This document shows positions 29,095 to 38,636 of a stretch of DNA of 64,000 bases, piece after piece. The stretch covers positions 1,957,001 through 2,021,000 of the forward strand of contig NKIZ01000001.1 in assembly GCA_002256425.1 (NCBI GenBank), read 5' to 3'. The stretch is from Alphaproteobacteria bacterium PA2. GTDB lineage: Bacteria > Pseudomonadota > Alphaproteobacteria > Caulobacterales > Caulobacteraceae. The position numbers and the translations under genes were made by a program. How positions within the stretch are numbered: position 1 is the first letter of the stretch; each line of letters begins with the position of its first letter. The notes under the pieces were generated by a model. That model had not been told where the DNA came from. It was given only the letters and a program-made list of their open reading frames with translations, and ran no database searches.

Positions 29095-29940
29095 TTAGCG
29101 CACCGCATGGATGGCCTGCAAAGTCTTGAGCAGGTCCTTCGCCGAATCCAGGGGCAGGCAACTGGGGCCGTCACAAAGCGCCCGATCCGGATCGGGGTGG
29201 AATTCCAGGAAGATACCGTCAACACCCGCAGCCACAGCGGCCTTGGCGAGAATTGGCACCCCGGAGCGCCGCCCACCTGTGGACGCGCCGTTGGATTTGG
29301 GGTTGGCGCCCGGCAACTGCACCGCGTGGGTTGCGTCCATGGTCACCGGCGCACCGAGGTTCTGCATTTCCTCAATGCCCAGCATGTCGACCACAAGGTT
29401 GTTGTAACCGAAGGAGGCGCCTCGCTCGCAGAGAATGGTCATGTCTACCCCGACCGCTTCCTTGATCTTGTCCAGGATGTTGCGGCAATCCCAGGGGGCC
29501 AGGAACTGGCCCTTCTTCACATGCAGCAGACCGCCGGCATCACGGGTCGCCTTGGCCGCAGCGACCACCAGGTCTGTCTGGCGACAGAGGAAGGCCGGGA
29601 TCTGCACGATGTCGGCGACACCGGCCACAGCCTCGGCCTGATCGATTTCGTGAATGTCAGTGCAGATCGGCAGGTCAAACTCGGCCTTCACCGCACGCAG
29701 GACTTCCAGACCTTTTTCCAGCCCCGGACCGCGATAGCTGTTGATGGAGGATCGATTGGCCTTGTCGAAGCTGGCTTTGAAAACATAGGGCAGACCGAGG
29801 TCCGCCGTTACGCCCTTGAGGGTCCGGGCTGTCAGGCGAGCAAGTTCAAGATCCTCAATGACATTGATCCCGGCGATCACCATCAAGGGATGGCCCGTCC
29901 CGATGGACATGTTCCATTTCGAAAGGCTCAGGGCAGCCAT
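29095..29940 (-). CDS. kdsA: 3-deoxy-D-manno-octulosonate 8-phosphate synthase
   Basis: 281 residues, typical length. IAGINVIED, FKASFDKANRSS, PICTDIHE, IQIPAFLCRQTDL, VKKGQFLAPWD, MDATHAVQLPG and LEFHPDPDRALCDGP cover the TIM-barrel active site. The asparagine in IAGINVIE (cysteine in metal-dependent enzymes) points to the metal-independent class. It condenses phosphoenolpyruvate with arabinose-5-phosphate to make the Kdo precursor. It is the first gene of the run kdsA-hldE-hldD-DUF3089-SnoaL, with its control region in the 141 bases shared with the divergent cysK. Confidence 0.96.
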   Translation of the reverse strand: MAALSLSKWNMSIGTGHPLMVIAGINVIEDLELARLTARTLKGVTADLGLPYVFKASFDKANRSSINSYRGPGLEKGLEVLRAVKAEFDLPICTDIHEIDQAEAVAGVADIVQIPAFLCRQTDLVVAAAKATRDAGGLLHVKKGQFLAPWDCRNILDKIKEAVGVDMTILCERGASFGYNNLVVDMLGIEEMQNLGAPVTMDATHAVQLPGANPKSNGASTGGRRSGVPILAKAAVAAGVDGIFLEFHPDPDRALCDGPSCLPLDSAKDLLKTLQAIHAVR

Positions 29941-30081
29941 GGCAAGGGGTCCTCTCTCGGGCGCGCAGCGGCCTTAAGTGGCCCGCGATCGGCCTGATCA
30001 CAAGTCGGAATTCACAGGAGAAAGGCCTTAGTCCCGGCGCCCCCCTGTTCGAGCGTCAACGGAGGCCCTAGATAAAACCTC

Positions 30082-31080
30082 ATGACAATCGCTCGCAATG
30101 TCCTGGAGGCCATTGGCTCCACCCCGCTCATCCGTCTCAACCACGCCAGCGAGGCGACCGGTTGTGAGATACTGGGCAAGGCCGAGTTCATGAATCCCGG
30201 CGCCTCGGTCAAGGACCGCGCCGCCCTCTATATCGTCCGCGATGCCGAAAAGCGGGGCCTGCTGCGCCCGGGCGGCCGGATCGTGGAAGGCACCGCCGGG
30301 AATACCGGAATTGGCCTGGCCATGGTCGCCAAGGCCCTTGGCTACAAGACCACCATCGTCATTCCCCGCACCCAGAGCCAGGAGAAGAAGGACGCCATCC
30401 GGCTTCTCGGAGCGGACCTGGTGGAGGTCGACGCCCTGCCCTACTCCAACCCTGACAACTATGTCCGGTATTCGGGGCGTCTCGCGGCAGAGTTGAACGA
30501 AAAGGAACCGGGGGGCGCCATCTGGGCGAACCAGTTCGACAATGTCGCAAACAGACTGGCCCATGTGGAGACCACAGGCCCCGAGATCTGGGATCAGACC
30601 GAGGGTAAGGTTGACGGCTTCATCTGCGCTGTGGGGTCAGGCGGGACGCTGGCGGGGGTCGCCCAGGCGCTTCGCGCTCGCAGTCCAAAGGTTCAGATCG
30701 GCCTTGCAGACCCCATGGGGGCGGCGCTCTTCCACTACTACGCCCACGGCGAACTGAAGTCTGAAGGCGGCTCGATCAGCGAAGGTATCGGCCAGGGCAG
30801 GATCACCGCCAATCTGGAAGGTCTGGCGATCGACAGACCCTACCAGATCGACGACGTCGAAATGCTGCACGCCATATATGACCTCATGGAGCATGAAGGT
30901 CTGGTCATGGGCGGCTCCACCGGCGTGAATGTTGCCGGCGCCATCCGTCTGGCGAAGGATCTCGGTCCCGGCCACACCATTGTCACCATCCTCTGCGACC
31001 AGGGCGCCAGGTATCAGAGCAAGATCTTCAACCCCGAATTCCTGAGGGAGCGGGGTCTTCCCACCCCGCCATGGCTATGA
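30082..31080 (+). CDS. cysK: Cysteine synthase (O-acetylserine sulfhydrylase) family, PLP enzyme
   Basis: 332 residues. The PLP lysine is in NPGASVKDRAAL, the substrate loop is VEGTAGNTGIGLA, the phosphate-binding loop is GSGGTLAG, and the C-terminus has TILCDQGARYQSKIF. These are the fold-type II features of CysK/CysM. It makes cysteine from O-acetylserine and sulfide. The group also contains cystathionine beta-synthases, and this protein's EGTAGNT (instead of TSGNTG) belongs to a branch often annotated simply as cysteine synthase A, so the symbol is tentative. Its end overlaps the next gene, a mercaptopyruvate sulfurtransferase, by 10 bases, consistent with a sulfur operon. Confidence 0.88.
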   Translation: MTIARNVLEAIGSTPLIRLNHASEATGCEILGKAEFMNPGASVKDRAALYIVRDAEKRGLLRPGGRIVEGTAGNTGIGLAMVAKALGYKTTIVIPRTQSQEKKDAIRLLGADLVEVDALPYSNPDNYVRYSGRLAAELNEKEPGGAIWANQFDNVANRLAHVETTGPEIWDQTEGKVDGFICAVGSGGTLAGVAQALRARSPKVQIGLADPMGAALFHYYAHGELKSEGGSISEGIGQGRITANLEGLAIDRPYQIDDVEMLHAIYDLMEHEGLVMGGSTGVNVAGAIRLAKDLGPGHTIVTILCDQGARYQSKIFNPEFLRERGLPTPPWL

Positions 31081-31916
31081 CCGGACCCCTTGTTTCCACA
31101 GCCTGGCTTGCCGAACGTCTTGGCGACCCGAACCTGAGGGTTGTTGATGCAAGCTGGTGGATGCCGGCTGAAGCCCGGTCCGGCCAGGCTGAGTTCCTGG
31201 AGAGACACATTCCAGGCGCCGTCTTCTTCGACATTGACTCCATTGCCGACAGGACGGTCGACCTGCCCCACATGCTGCCGACACCGACCGCCTTCGCTGG
31301 CGCAGTTGGCGAACTGGGGCTTGGTCGTGATGCGACACTGGTTGTCTATGACACCTTTGGAATCCGCGCCGCGGCAAGGGTCTGGTGGTCGCTACGGGCC
31401 ATGGGATTTGAAAAGGTCCATGTCCTGGATGGCGGCCTGAAGGTCTGGCTGGCCGAGGGACGCCCTGTGGAAGCCGGTCCGGCGTCTCCGAAGAGCGTCT
31501 CGGTTGCTCCCGCTTTCAGACCAGATCTGGTCCGTAATTCCGGCGAGGTGCTTGCAGCGCTCGGGTCAGGCGCGGAGCAGGTGGTTGACGCCCGTGCGGC
31601 CGCCCGTTTCCGTGGAGAAGCGTCAGAGCCCCGCGCGGGCCTCCGATCAGGACATATGCCGGGCGCGAAGAATACGCCGTTCGACACCCTGCTCAATCCG
31701 GACGGCGCCATGAAGTCACCGGAAGCTCTGATGGAAGTCTTTGCTGCGGCGGGCGTCAATCTGGATGCCCCGATCATCACCACATGCGGGTCCGGGGTGA
31801 CGGCATCGGTCATAGCCCTCGCCCTCGCCCGGCTGGGACGGGAAGCCGCGGTCTATGATGGATCCTGGACCGAGTGGGGCGGCCTTGCAGACATGCCGGT
31901 GGTCACCGGCGCCTAG
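31071..31916 (+). CDS. sseA: 3-mercaptopyruvate sulfurtransferase (tandem rhodanese)
   Basis: 281 residues with two rhodanese domains. The first (about 1-150) has RVVDASWWMP and IPGAVFFDID; the second ends in the active loop TCGSGVTAS, where CGSGVTA is typical of mercaptopyruvate rather than thiosulfate sulfurtransferases. Other signatures are VYDTFGIRAAARVWW and DARAAARFRGE. It transfers sulfane sulfur from mercaptopyruvate to thiol acceptors or cyanide. It overlaps cysK by 10 bases and shares a CTAG with the stop of the converging binding-protein gene at 31913-31916. Confidence 0.94.
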   Translation: MAMTGPLVSTAWLAERLGDPNLRVVDASWWMPAEARSGQAEFLERHIPGAVFFDIDSIADRTVDLPHMLPTPTAFAGAVGELGLGRDATLVVYDTFGIRAAARVWWSLRAMGFEKVHVLDGGLKVWLAEGRPVEAGPASPKSVSVAPAFRPDLVRNSGEVLAALGSGAEQVVDARAAARFRGEASEPRAGLRSGHMPGAKNTPFDTLLNPDGAMKSPEALMEVFAAAGVNLDAPIITTCGSGVTASVIALALARLGREAAVYDGSWTEWGGLADMPVVTGA

Positions 31917-33013
31917 CGGATCGGCGGTGCGTACAGGATGCCCGGCTCCTGGGCATTCCACAGGGCATTGATCCCGCGGCCGAGCTTGAGGTCAGATCCG
32001 TCGCCGACATTGCGATTGAAGATCTCGTCATAGGCGCCGACCTGGGCAATCACCTTCAACGCCCAGTCAGGCTTCAGATTGAGCGGGACGCCGAAGCCGC
32101 CCTCCTTACCCAGCAGCCGCCTGATCCTTGGATCGGGGCTGTTGACCGCCAGGTCTGCGGCAGTCTTCTGCGTCACCTTGAGCTCTTCTGCGATCATGGT
32201 GGCGAAGACCGTCCACCGCACAATATCCGTCCAGACCGGATCTGATTGGCGCACCACGGGACCAAGGGCCTCCTTGGAAATCACGTCCGGCAGGATCACA
32301 TAGGCCGCCGGATTGTTCATGATCGACCGGGACGAGGCCAGGGCCGAAACGTCTGCAGTGAAGGCGTCGCACCCGTCCGCCTGATACTTCGCCCGGGCGG
32401 CGGCGTCGTCGGCGACAAGCACCTCGCGGTAGGTCAGGCCGCGCGCCCGGAACCAGTCGGCCAGGTTGGCCTGGCTCGCTGTCCCCGCCTGAACGCAGAT
32501 CCGCGCCTGGTTCAATTCTCCTGCGCTGGTCAGGTTGAGGGCTTTGGCCACCAGAAAGCCCTGACCGTCATAGTAGGTCGCTGCCGGGAAGTCGAAGCCC
32601 AGACCGCCGTCCCGCTCCATGGTCCATGAGGTGTTGCGGGCCAGAACATCTATCTGGCCGGACGCCAGCGCCGGGAACCGCCTTTCGACCGAGACCGGAA
32701 GAAACCGAACGGCCTTCGCGTCGCCAAGGGTCGCCGCCGCAATGGCGCGACAGAAGTCGACATCAAATCCGCGCCAATGCCCCTGGGTGTCAGGATAGGC
32801 GAAGCCAGCCAGACCGGGATTCACCCCGCAGACGAGATAGCCCCGCTTACGGACTGCGGTCAGGGTCGGGCTTGATCTGGCCTTTCCATTCTCGAGACTG
32901 GAGGCCGGTTTGGTATCGGCGAGGGTTTCAGAGGGGCCATTCCCGGCAGAGATCCTGTCGCAACCTGCCAGCACCAGGGTGATTCCCGCGAGCAGAACGG
33001 CCAGCCGGCTCAT
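31913..33013 (-). CDS. Periplasmic amino-acid-binding lipoprotein (AapJ/BztA-like), orphan
   Basis: 366 residues with a lipobox at the N-terminus (GITLVLAGC), so it should be a lipid-anchored periplasmic solute-binding protein of family 3. Characteristic stretches: GVNPGLAGFAYPDTQGHWRG, DVDFCRAIAAATLGD, ARNTSWTMERDGGLGFDF and RQSDPVWTDIVRWTVFA, closely following the general amino-acid binding proteins AapJ/BztA. The usual permease and ATPase genes do not flank it: it sits alone between sseA and metC. It could serve a remote transporter or act as a receptor; sulfur amino acids are suggested only by position. Confidence 0.9.
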   Translation of the reverse strand: MSRLAVLLAGITLVLAGCDRISAGNGPSETLADTKPASSLENGKARSSPTLTAVRKRGYLVCGVNPGLAGFAYPDTQGHWRGFDVDFCRAIAAATLGDAKAVRFLPVSVERRFPALASGQIDVLARNTSWTMERDGGLGFDFPAATYYDGQGFLVAKALNLTSAGELNQARICVQAGTASQANLADWFRARGLTYREVLVADDAAARAKYQADGCDAFTADVSALASSRSIMNNPAAYVILPDVISKEALGPVVRQSDPVWTDIVRWTVFATMIAEELKVTQKTAADLAVNSPDPRIRRLLGKEGGFGVPLNLKPDWALKVIAQVGAYDEIFNRNVGDGSDLKLGRGINALWNAQEPGILYAPPIR

Positions 33014-33097
33014 GTTTGCCTCCTTGATCCCGGCCCCTGCGAGGCTCTAAGTGTCGTGGGCAGTTTCGCCCGTGTTTATTGCGACCCGTCAAGCGGC

Positions 33098-34267
33098 ATG
33101 GCTGAAGAAACGCGACTGATCCACTCCGGCCTTCATCCTGACACCGGTAAACCGACACCGGTGACCGTCGCACCCATGATCCAGAAGGGCTCGACTGTTC
33201 TTCTGCCGAACGCGGCGGCCCTCTACGACGATGACGCCTTCATCACTTATGGACGCCAGGGCCTTGCCGCCCATGAGGCGCTCAAGGAGGGGCTGCGCAC
33301 CCTGGAAAACGCCACAGGCGTCGAACTCTATCCCTCCGGCGTAGCTGCGGTGACAGGGGCCATGCTGGCCGTCCTTGGCGCTGGCGATGAAGTCCTGGTC
33401 AGCGACAACATCTACAAGCCGACCCGGCGGTTCTGTGACAGGGTTCTGGCCAGGTACGGGATGACGACGAGGTATTTCGACCCGGGCCAATCGCCCGAGG
33501 ACCTTGTCCGCAGCGCCGGGCCAAATGTCCGCCTGATCGTCATGGAAAGTCCTGGCTCCCTGAGCTTCGAAATGCAGGACATGACGGCGGTCGCCGCCCT
33601 GGCCAAGGCCCGCGGCATACTGACCATGGCCGACAACACCTGGGGTGCTGGCCTCTACTACAAGCCTCTGGACCACGGCATCGACATCTCCGTGCAGGCC
33701 CTGACCAAATACGTTGGTGGGCATTCTGATGTCTTCATGGGATCGGCCGCCGCCTCGTCACCGGAGATCGCCCGGCTTCTCAGCGACGGGGTGTTGAACC
33801 TCGGTTGGGCCGTCTCGCCCGAGGACGCCTACCAGATGCTGCGCGGTCTCCGGACCCTGGCGACCCGCATGGCCAGGCATGACGCCTCTGGGCGCCATAT
33901 CGCCGGGTGGTTGGCGCAAAGGCCTGAAGTTGCGCAGATCCTGCACCCGGCCCTCCCCGGCGCCCCGGGGCATGATCTCTGGGAGCGGGATTTCACCGGG
34001 GCGTGCGGCCTCTTCGGCTTCGTGCTCAAACCGGTTTCCGGCAAGGCCGTCGAAGCCTTCCTGGACGGCATGAAAGTCTTCGGCCTCGGGTTTTCCTGGG
34101 GCGGGTTCGAGAGCCTTGCCATCTCCTGTGACGAGCAGCTGGGGCCAAGATCCTTCCTGAAATCCTATGGCGGGCCCCTGGTGCGCCTGCATATCGGCCT
34201 TGAGGATCCTGATGACCTGATCGCCGATCTTGAAGCTGGATTTGCCGCCCTGCACAGCGCGGCTTGA
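33098..34267 (+). CDS. metC: Cystathionine beta-lyase (Cys/Met PLP family)
   Basis: 389 residues from the ATG at 33098. The PLP lysine lies in SVQALTKYVGGHSD, with LYPSGVAAVTGAM, DNIYKPTRRF, DNTWGAGLYYKPLDHG and the late LGFSWGGFESLA, a pattern closer to MetC than to cystathionine gamma-lyase. It cleaves cystathionine to homocysteine, pyruvate and ammonia for methionine synthesis. The 14 codons upstream to 33056 are in frame but lie in the promoter region facing the binding-protein gene. With cysK and sseA it makes this a sulfur amino-acid neighbourhood. Confidence 0.92.
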   Translation: MAEETRLIHSGLHPDTGKPTPVTVAPMIQKGSTVLLPNAAALYDDDAFITYGRQGLAAHEALKEGLRTLENATGVELYPSGVAAVTGAMLAVLGAGDEVLVSDNIYKPTRRFCDRVLARYGMTTRYFDPGQSPEDLVRSAGPNVRLIVMESPGSLSFEMQDMTAVAALAKARGILTMADNTWGAGLYYKPLDHGIDISVQALTKYVGGHSDVFMGSAAASSPEIARLLSDGVLNLGWAVSPEDAYQMLRGLRTLATRMARHDASGRHIAGWLAQRPEVAQILHPALPGAPGHDLWERDFTGACGLFGFVLKPVSGKAVEAFLDGMKVFGLGFSWGGFESLAISCDEQLGPRSFLKSYGGPLVRLHIGLEDPDDLIADLEAGFAALHSAA

Positions 34268-34322
34268 TCTCCGGCATACTGACCACCAACTCAGAACAAA
34301 CCAATCCAATCGGGAGACGACC

Positions 34323-35729
34323 TTGGGACCCTTTCACCTACTGATCGACGGCAAGCTGGAAGCCGGTGACTCCGAAATGTCCGTGATCAATCCGGCCAAT
34401 GAAGAGGTGCTGTCTGCCTGCCCGCGCGCCTCGATGGCCCAGCTGGACAAGGCGGTCGCCGCTGCAAAGCGGGCCTTCCCGGCCTGGAGCGCCACGCCAT
34501 TGGACGTGCGGCGAAAGGCCCTTCTCGCCATGGCAGACGCCATCCAGGGCGATGCGCCAAACCTGGCCCGCCTTCTGACCCAGGAACAGGGCAAGCCCAT
34601 CGGCGACGCCACCGGGGAAGTCTATGGCTGCGCCGCCTTCTTCCGTTACTTCTCAACCCTCGATCTGCCGGAAAAGGTCGTGGAAGACTCGGCCACACGA
34701 AAGGTCGTGTCCCGCCGTCGCCCGCTGGGCGTAGTGGCCGCCATCGTGCCGTGGAATTTCCCCCTGATCCTGATGGCCTTCAAGGTTCCCGCCGCCATCC
34801 TCGCCGGCAATACGGTGATCCTGAAGCCGGCAGCAACTACGCCGCTTTCGACCCTGCGGATCGCTGAGCTGGTCAAGGACCTGCTGCCTCCGGGCGTCCT
34901 CAACGTGATTTCCGACGCCAACGATCTGGGCGCGGCCATCACCTCTCATCCCGATATCCGCAAGGTCTCCTTCACTGGCTCCACCGAGACCGGCAAGAAG
35001 GTCATGGCCGGCGCTGCGGAAGCCCTCAAGCGCATCACCCTGGAACTCGGCGGCAATGACGCCGCCATCGTCCTAGAGGGCAACGACCCCAAGGAGACGG
35101 CGCCCAAGATCTTCGCCGGGGCCTTCCAGAACTCCGGCCAGGTCTGCATCGCCATCAAGCGGGCCTATGTCCACGAGAGCATTTACGACGCCATGTGCGA
35201 CGAGCTGGCCAGGTTGGCTGACGCCGCAGTGATGGGGGATGGCCTGCAGCAGGGCGTGACGCTCGGCCCGTTGCAGAACAAGACCCAGTTCGAAAAGGTG
35301 CTGGGCCTCATCGAGGACGCCAAGGCCGATGGCAAGATCATCGCCGGTGGCGGCCGGGCCGACGGCAAGGGCTATTTCATCAAGCCGACCATTGTCCGGG
35401 ACATCACCGACGGATCACGCCTGGTGGATGAAGAGCAGTTCGGGCCCGTCCTGCCGGTCATCAAGATCAAGGACGGTGAAGACGCTCTCTCCCGGGCCAA
35501 TGCGTCTTCATATGGCCTGGGCGGCTCCATCTGGTCCAGGGACCTGGACGCAGCCATGGACCTGGCCGGACGGATGGACACCGGAACGGTCTGGATCAAC
35601 AAACACGCTGAACTGGCCCCGAACATCCCCTTCGGAGGCGCAAAGCTGTCAGGCATCGGCAACGAGCTCGGCGAAGAAGGTCTGGCCGAATTCACCCAGA
35701 TGCATGTGATCAATATGGCCAAGGCCTAG
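34323..35729 (+). CDS. NAD(P)-dependent aldehyde dehydrogenase
   Basis: 468 residues. The start is the TTG at 34323, with GGGAG at 34312-34316; it gives the expected N-terminus LIDGKLEAGDSEMSVINPA. Motifs: IVPWNFPLILMAFKVPAAI (cofactor), FTGSTETGKKV, catalytic glutamate in LELGGNDAAIVL, catalytic Cys275 in NSGQVCIAIKR, and the late EEQFGPVLPVI and PFGGAKLSGIGNELG. It oxidises an aldehyde to its acid. The family covers succinate-semialdehyde, lactaldehyde and coniferyl aldehyde enzymes, and the sequence does not single one out. It stands alone between metC and a tRNA gene. Confidence 0.93.
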   Translation: MGPFHLLIDGKLEAGDSEMSVINPANEEVLSACPRASMAQLDKAVAAAKRAFPAWSATPLDVRRKALLAMADAIQGDAPNLARLLTQEQGKPIGDATGEVYGCAAFFRYFSTLDLPEKVVEDSATRKVVSRRRPLGVVAAIVPWNFPLILMAFKVPAAILAGNTVILKPAATTPLSTLRIAELVKDLLPPGVLNVISDANDLGAAITSHPDIRKVSFTGSTETGKKVMAGAAEALKRITLELGGNDAAIVLEGNDPKETAPKIFAGAFQNSGQVCIAIKRAYVHESIYDAMCDELARLADAAVMGDGLQQGVTLGPLQNKTQFEKVLGLIEDAKADGKIIAGGGRADGKGYFIKPTIVRDITDGSRLVDEEQFGPVLPVIKIKDGEDALSRANASSYGLGGSIWSRDLDAAMDLAGRMDTGTVWINKHAELAPNIPFGGAKLSGIGNELGEEGLAEFTQMHVINMAKA

Positions 35730-35736
35730 CTTGCGA

Positions 35737-35762
35737 GGCGGGCGGAGGAAGCTCCGCTCGCC
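35737..35762 (+). terminator. Hairpin after the aldehyde dehydrogenase
   Basis: An 11-bp stem with one G-U pair (GGCGGGCGGAG with CTCCGCTCGCC) and a GAAG tetraloop begins eight bases after the stop. No T-run follows, so it may be an RNA-stabilising or factor-assisted terminator. Confidence 0.45.
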
Positions 35763-35790
35763 GCCACGGCGCGCTGCAATGCCAGAAAAG

Positions 35791-35867
<77 letters not shown>

Positions 35868-35892
35868 TTGGGTTTGGTGTCCAGGCTGGGCC

Positions 35893-36198
35893 CTAGTGGG
35901 TCCAGGGCTGCTTACGCCCAAAGGCGAAATTGTCGGCATAGGCCTTGATGATCTTCCGCGCCGGCTTGGGATCGAAGACCTGGAACGGAATGGCGTGGCG
36001 GTCAGCATAGGCGACGGCCTCGTCCTTGGTTTCGAAACTCAGTCTCACCTGACCATCCATATCGGTGGTCTGGGTCCAGCCCATGAGGGCGTCGGCGCGA
36101 CGGGCGGAGCCCGGAGCGAATTCCAGAACCCAGGACTTGCTCTTGCCCTTGCCCGACTGCATCGCCGTCTTTGCGGGTTGGTAGATTCGCGCGAGCAT
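35893..36198 (-). CDS. NADH dehydrogenase accessory subunit, NDUFS4-like (ETC complex I)
   Basis: 101 residues. The N-terminus [24 protein letters not shown] and the core [32 protein letters not shown] match the alphaproteobacterial homologue of the mitochondrial 18-kDa complex I subunit NDUFS4, an extrinsic component on the cytosolic arm. Length is normal. It sits between tRNA-Arg and tRNA-Pro, away from the nuo genes, which is common for this subunit in alphaproteobacteria. No signal peptide is present. Confidence 0.9.
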   Translation of the reverse strand: MLARIYQPAKTAMQSGKGKSKSWVLEFAPGSARRADALMGWTQTTDMDGQVRLSFETKDEAVAYADRHAIPFQVFDPKPARKIIKAYADNFAFGRKQPWTH

Positions 36199-36230
36199 GG
36201 CTTTCCTCGTCGGCTCTCAACTCAGTGACG

Positions 36231-36307
<77 letters not shown>

Positions 36308-36374
36308 AGACCACGGTCAGCGGTTGCGATATAGAGGTTTGACCCATCCCGCAATGCGCCGCCTTACTGTCTGG

Positions 36375-36815
36375 CTATTCAGGTCGCTTTTGCATGAGTT
36401 TGAAGACGCCGGATGCGCGCACCACATCATGCCGGCCCACATAGGCCCGACCTTCCACAAAGGCGACATCACGGGTCGCGCGGGTGACATGGCTCTCTCC
36501 GAACACCCACTCGCCTACCCTAGCCATATGCAGGAAGTCGACAGACAGGTGGATGGTGACGCTGATCTTGCGGGTTTCGCGGAATACCGCCGCCGCCAGC
36601 AGGCCATCCATGAAGGCTGTCAGCATACCGCCGTGCACCAGGCCCAGGCCATTGGCGTGCCGATCCAGGGCGAAAAAGGCCTGACCGGCGCCCTTCTCCC
36701 GGCCCTCCTGATAGAAGTAGGGGCCGTTATGACTCGAGAAATGCCCCCTGCCCTCCATCATCCTGAATCCGGGCGGCGGGGTAGGAATTTCGGGCGCGCC
36801 GCCTTCAGTGCTCAT
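36375..36815 (-). CDS. PaaI-family hot-dog thioesterase
   Basis: 146 residues from the ATG at 36815, which overlaps the glutaminyl-cyclase stop in ATGA; that overlap decides the start over an upstream in-frame ATG at 36866. The hot-dog core [20 protein letters not shown], with the HGG motif, and the strands [20 protein letters not shown] place it in the PaaI/YdiI thioesterase group, which hydrolyses acyl- or aryl-CoA. The acyl group is unknown. Linkage to a glutaminyl cyclase is unexpected and may reflect only shared transcription. Confidence 0.88.
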   Translation of the reverse strand: MSTEGGAPEIPTPPPGFRMMEGRGHFSSHNGPYFYQEGREKGAGQAFFALDRHANGLGLVHGGMLTAFMDGLLAAAVFRETRKISVTIHLSVDFLHMARVGEWVFGESHVTRATRDVAFVEGRAYVGRHDVVRASGVFKLMQKRPE

Positions 36816-37624
36816 TTTCCGGGGTCTTTCGGGGGCTTGAGTGAGATCTGGTAGATGTGAGGCCACATCTTTCCTGTGACGAACAGCCGATCCTGGGCTG
36901 AGTCGTAGGCGATCCCGTTGAGTACGGCGTCGGGATCTGAGTGCTGAAGGGTTTCGGGAAGGCCTGTGAGGTCAAGCCAGGCGCGCACCTTGCCTGTGGC
37001 CGGATCGATTCTTGCGATCTGATTGGTCATCCAGACGTTGGCGAAGATCTCGCCCTTGACCCATTCAAGCTCATTCAGGTTCAGCACCGGCTTGCCGTAC
37101 GCCGTTACCTGAAGCCGCCGCACGACCTTCAAGGTCTTCGGGTCCAGGAATTTGAGTGTGGCGGTCCCGTCGCTCATGATCAGGTGTCGGCCATTCTGGG
37201 TCAGGGCCCAGCCTTCCCCGGAATACCGGAAACTTGAGAGGCGTTTGAGCGTTTTCAGGTCCCAGACGAAACCGATCTCATCCTGCCAGGTCAGGCTGTA
37301 GAGACGGTCCCCCCAGTTCACGACCCCTTCCCCGAAAACAGCTGCAGGCGCCTTGCCGGACTTCAGGATTGCGCCATCCTTCAGCCGCACCCGCCGCACT
37401 TCGGAGGCGCCCACACGGCCGGTGCTTTCGATAAGGTCGCCCTGGAGGTAGAGCAGCCCTTCGGTGAAGGCGCCCGTGTCGTGGGGAAAAACCTTCTGGA
37501 TCCCGTAGCCGCCTACAGGAACAGCCGCAAACCCTGCTGACGCCAGGAAAATTGAGATCAGCAGAGCCAATGGCGTTGCGCGCACGACCAATCCTTCCAG
37601 ACCAGAGAGCTGGCATCTCACCAC
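36812..37624 (-). CDS. Glutaminyl-peptide cyclotransferase (plant-type five-blade propeller), exported
   Basis: 270 residues with an N-terminal signal peptide ([21 protein letters not shown]). The body has [67 protein letters not shown] and [13 protein letters not shown], the repeated blade motifs of the glutamine cyclotransferase family. It converts N-terminal glutamine of peptides to pyroglutamate in the periplasm. The start could be any of the first in-frame codons before the signal peptide; I keep the longest form. It is the first gene of a pair with the thioesterase. Confidence 0.9.
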   Translation of the reverse strand: MVRCQLSGLEGLVVRATPLALLISIFLASAGFAAVPVGGYGIQKVFPHDTGAFTEGLLYLQGDLIESTGRVGASEVRRVRLKDGAILKSGKAPAAVFGEGVVNWGDRLYSLTWQDEIGFVWDLKTLKRLSSFRYSGEGWALTQNGRHLIMSDGTATLKFLDPKTLKVVRRLQVTAYGKPVLNLNELEWVKGEIFANVWMTNQIARIDPATGKVRAWLDLTGLPETLQHSDPDAVLNGIAYDSAQDRLFVTGKMWPHIYQISLKPPKDPGK

Positions 37625-37672
37625 AATCCCGAAGGATTGAATACCGCGCCTGCGGGAGGCCCTCTCGGCAGG

Positions 37673-38353
<681 letters not shown>

Positions 38354-38460
38354 TTAACAACTCTGTTCCCCTGAAAGGAGAACCGTCAATGGGGGTTTTG
38401 GTCACGCCCAGGCGTTTTTAGCCCAAATGGGCGGTATTTGGTGATTTTCCGGAGGCGCGA

Positions 38461-38535
38461 TGGCAGTCCCTAGGGGAGTCGAACCCCTCTCTCCAGGTTG
38501 AAAACCTGGCGTCCTAACCGATAGACGAAGGGACC
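38461..38535 (-). tRNA. tRNA-Glu (anticodon UUC)
   Basis: A 75-nt cloverleaf with encoded CCA: acceptor GGTCCCT/AGGGACT, the typical glutamate 5' part GGTCCCTTCGTCTA, anticodon stem CCAGG/CCTGG around TTTTCAA (anticodon TTC), and T arm GGGG-TTCGACT-CCCC. It lies about 100 bases downstream of recJ on the same strand. Confidence 0.96.
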
Positions 38536-38636
38536 GCAGACGCGAGAGCGGGGTCTATATCCGCGTTCCGGGGGGTGTGCAAGTCAGGCGAAGCATCCTT
38601 TTTCACCTAAGTTACTGCAGCAGCCGCCACCGCCCC

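Noticed and set aside
27955..29997. 680-codon open frame opposite hldE and kdsA
   Set aside because: Antisense shadow of two well-supported genes; no recognisable domain and composition typical of such shadows.
33014..33097. SAM-II riboswitch ahead of metC
   Set aside because: The 84-base space shows no SAM-II pseudoknot pattern that I can recognise.
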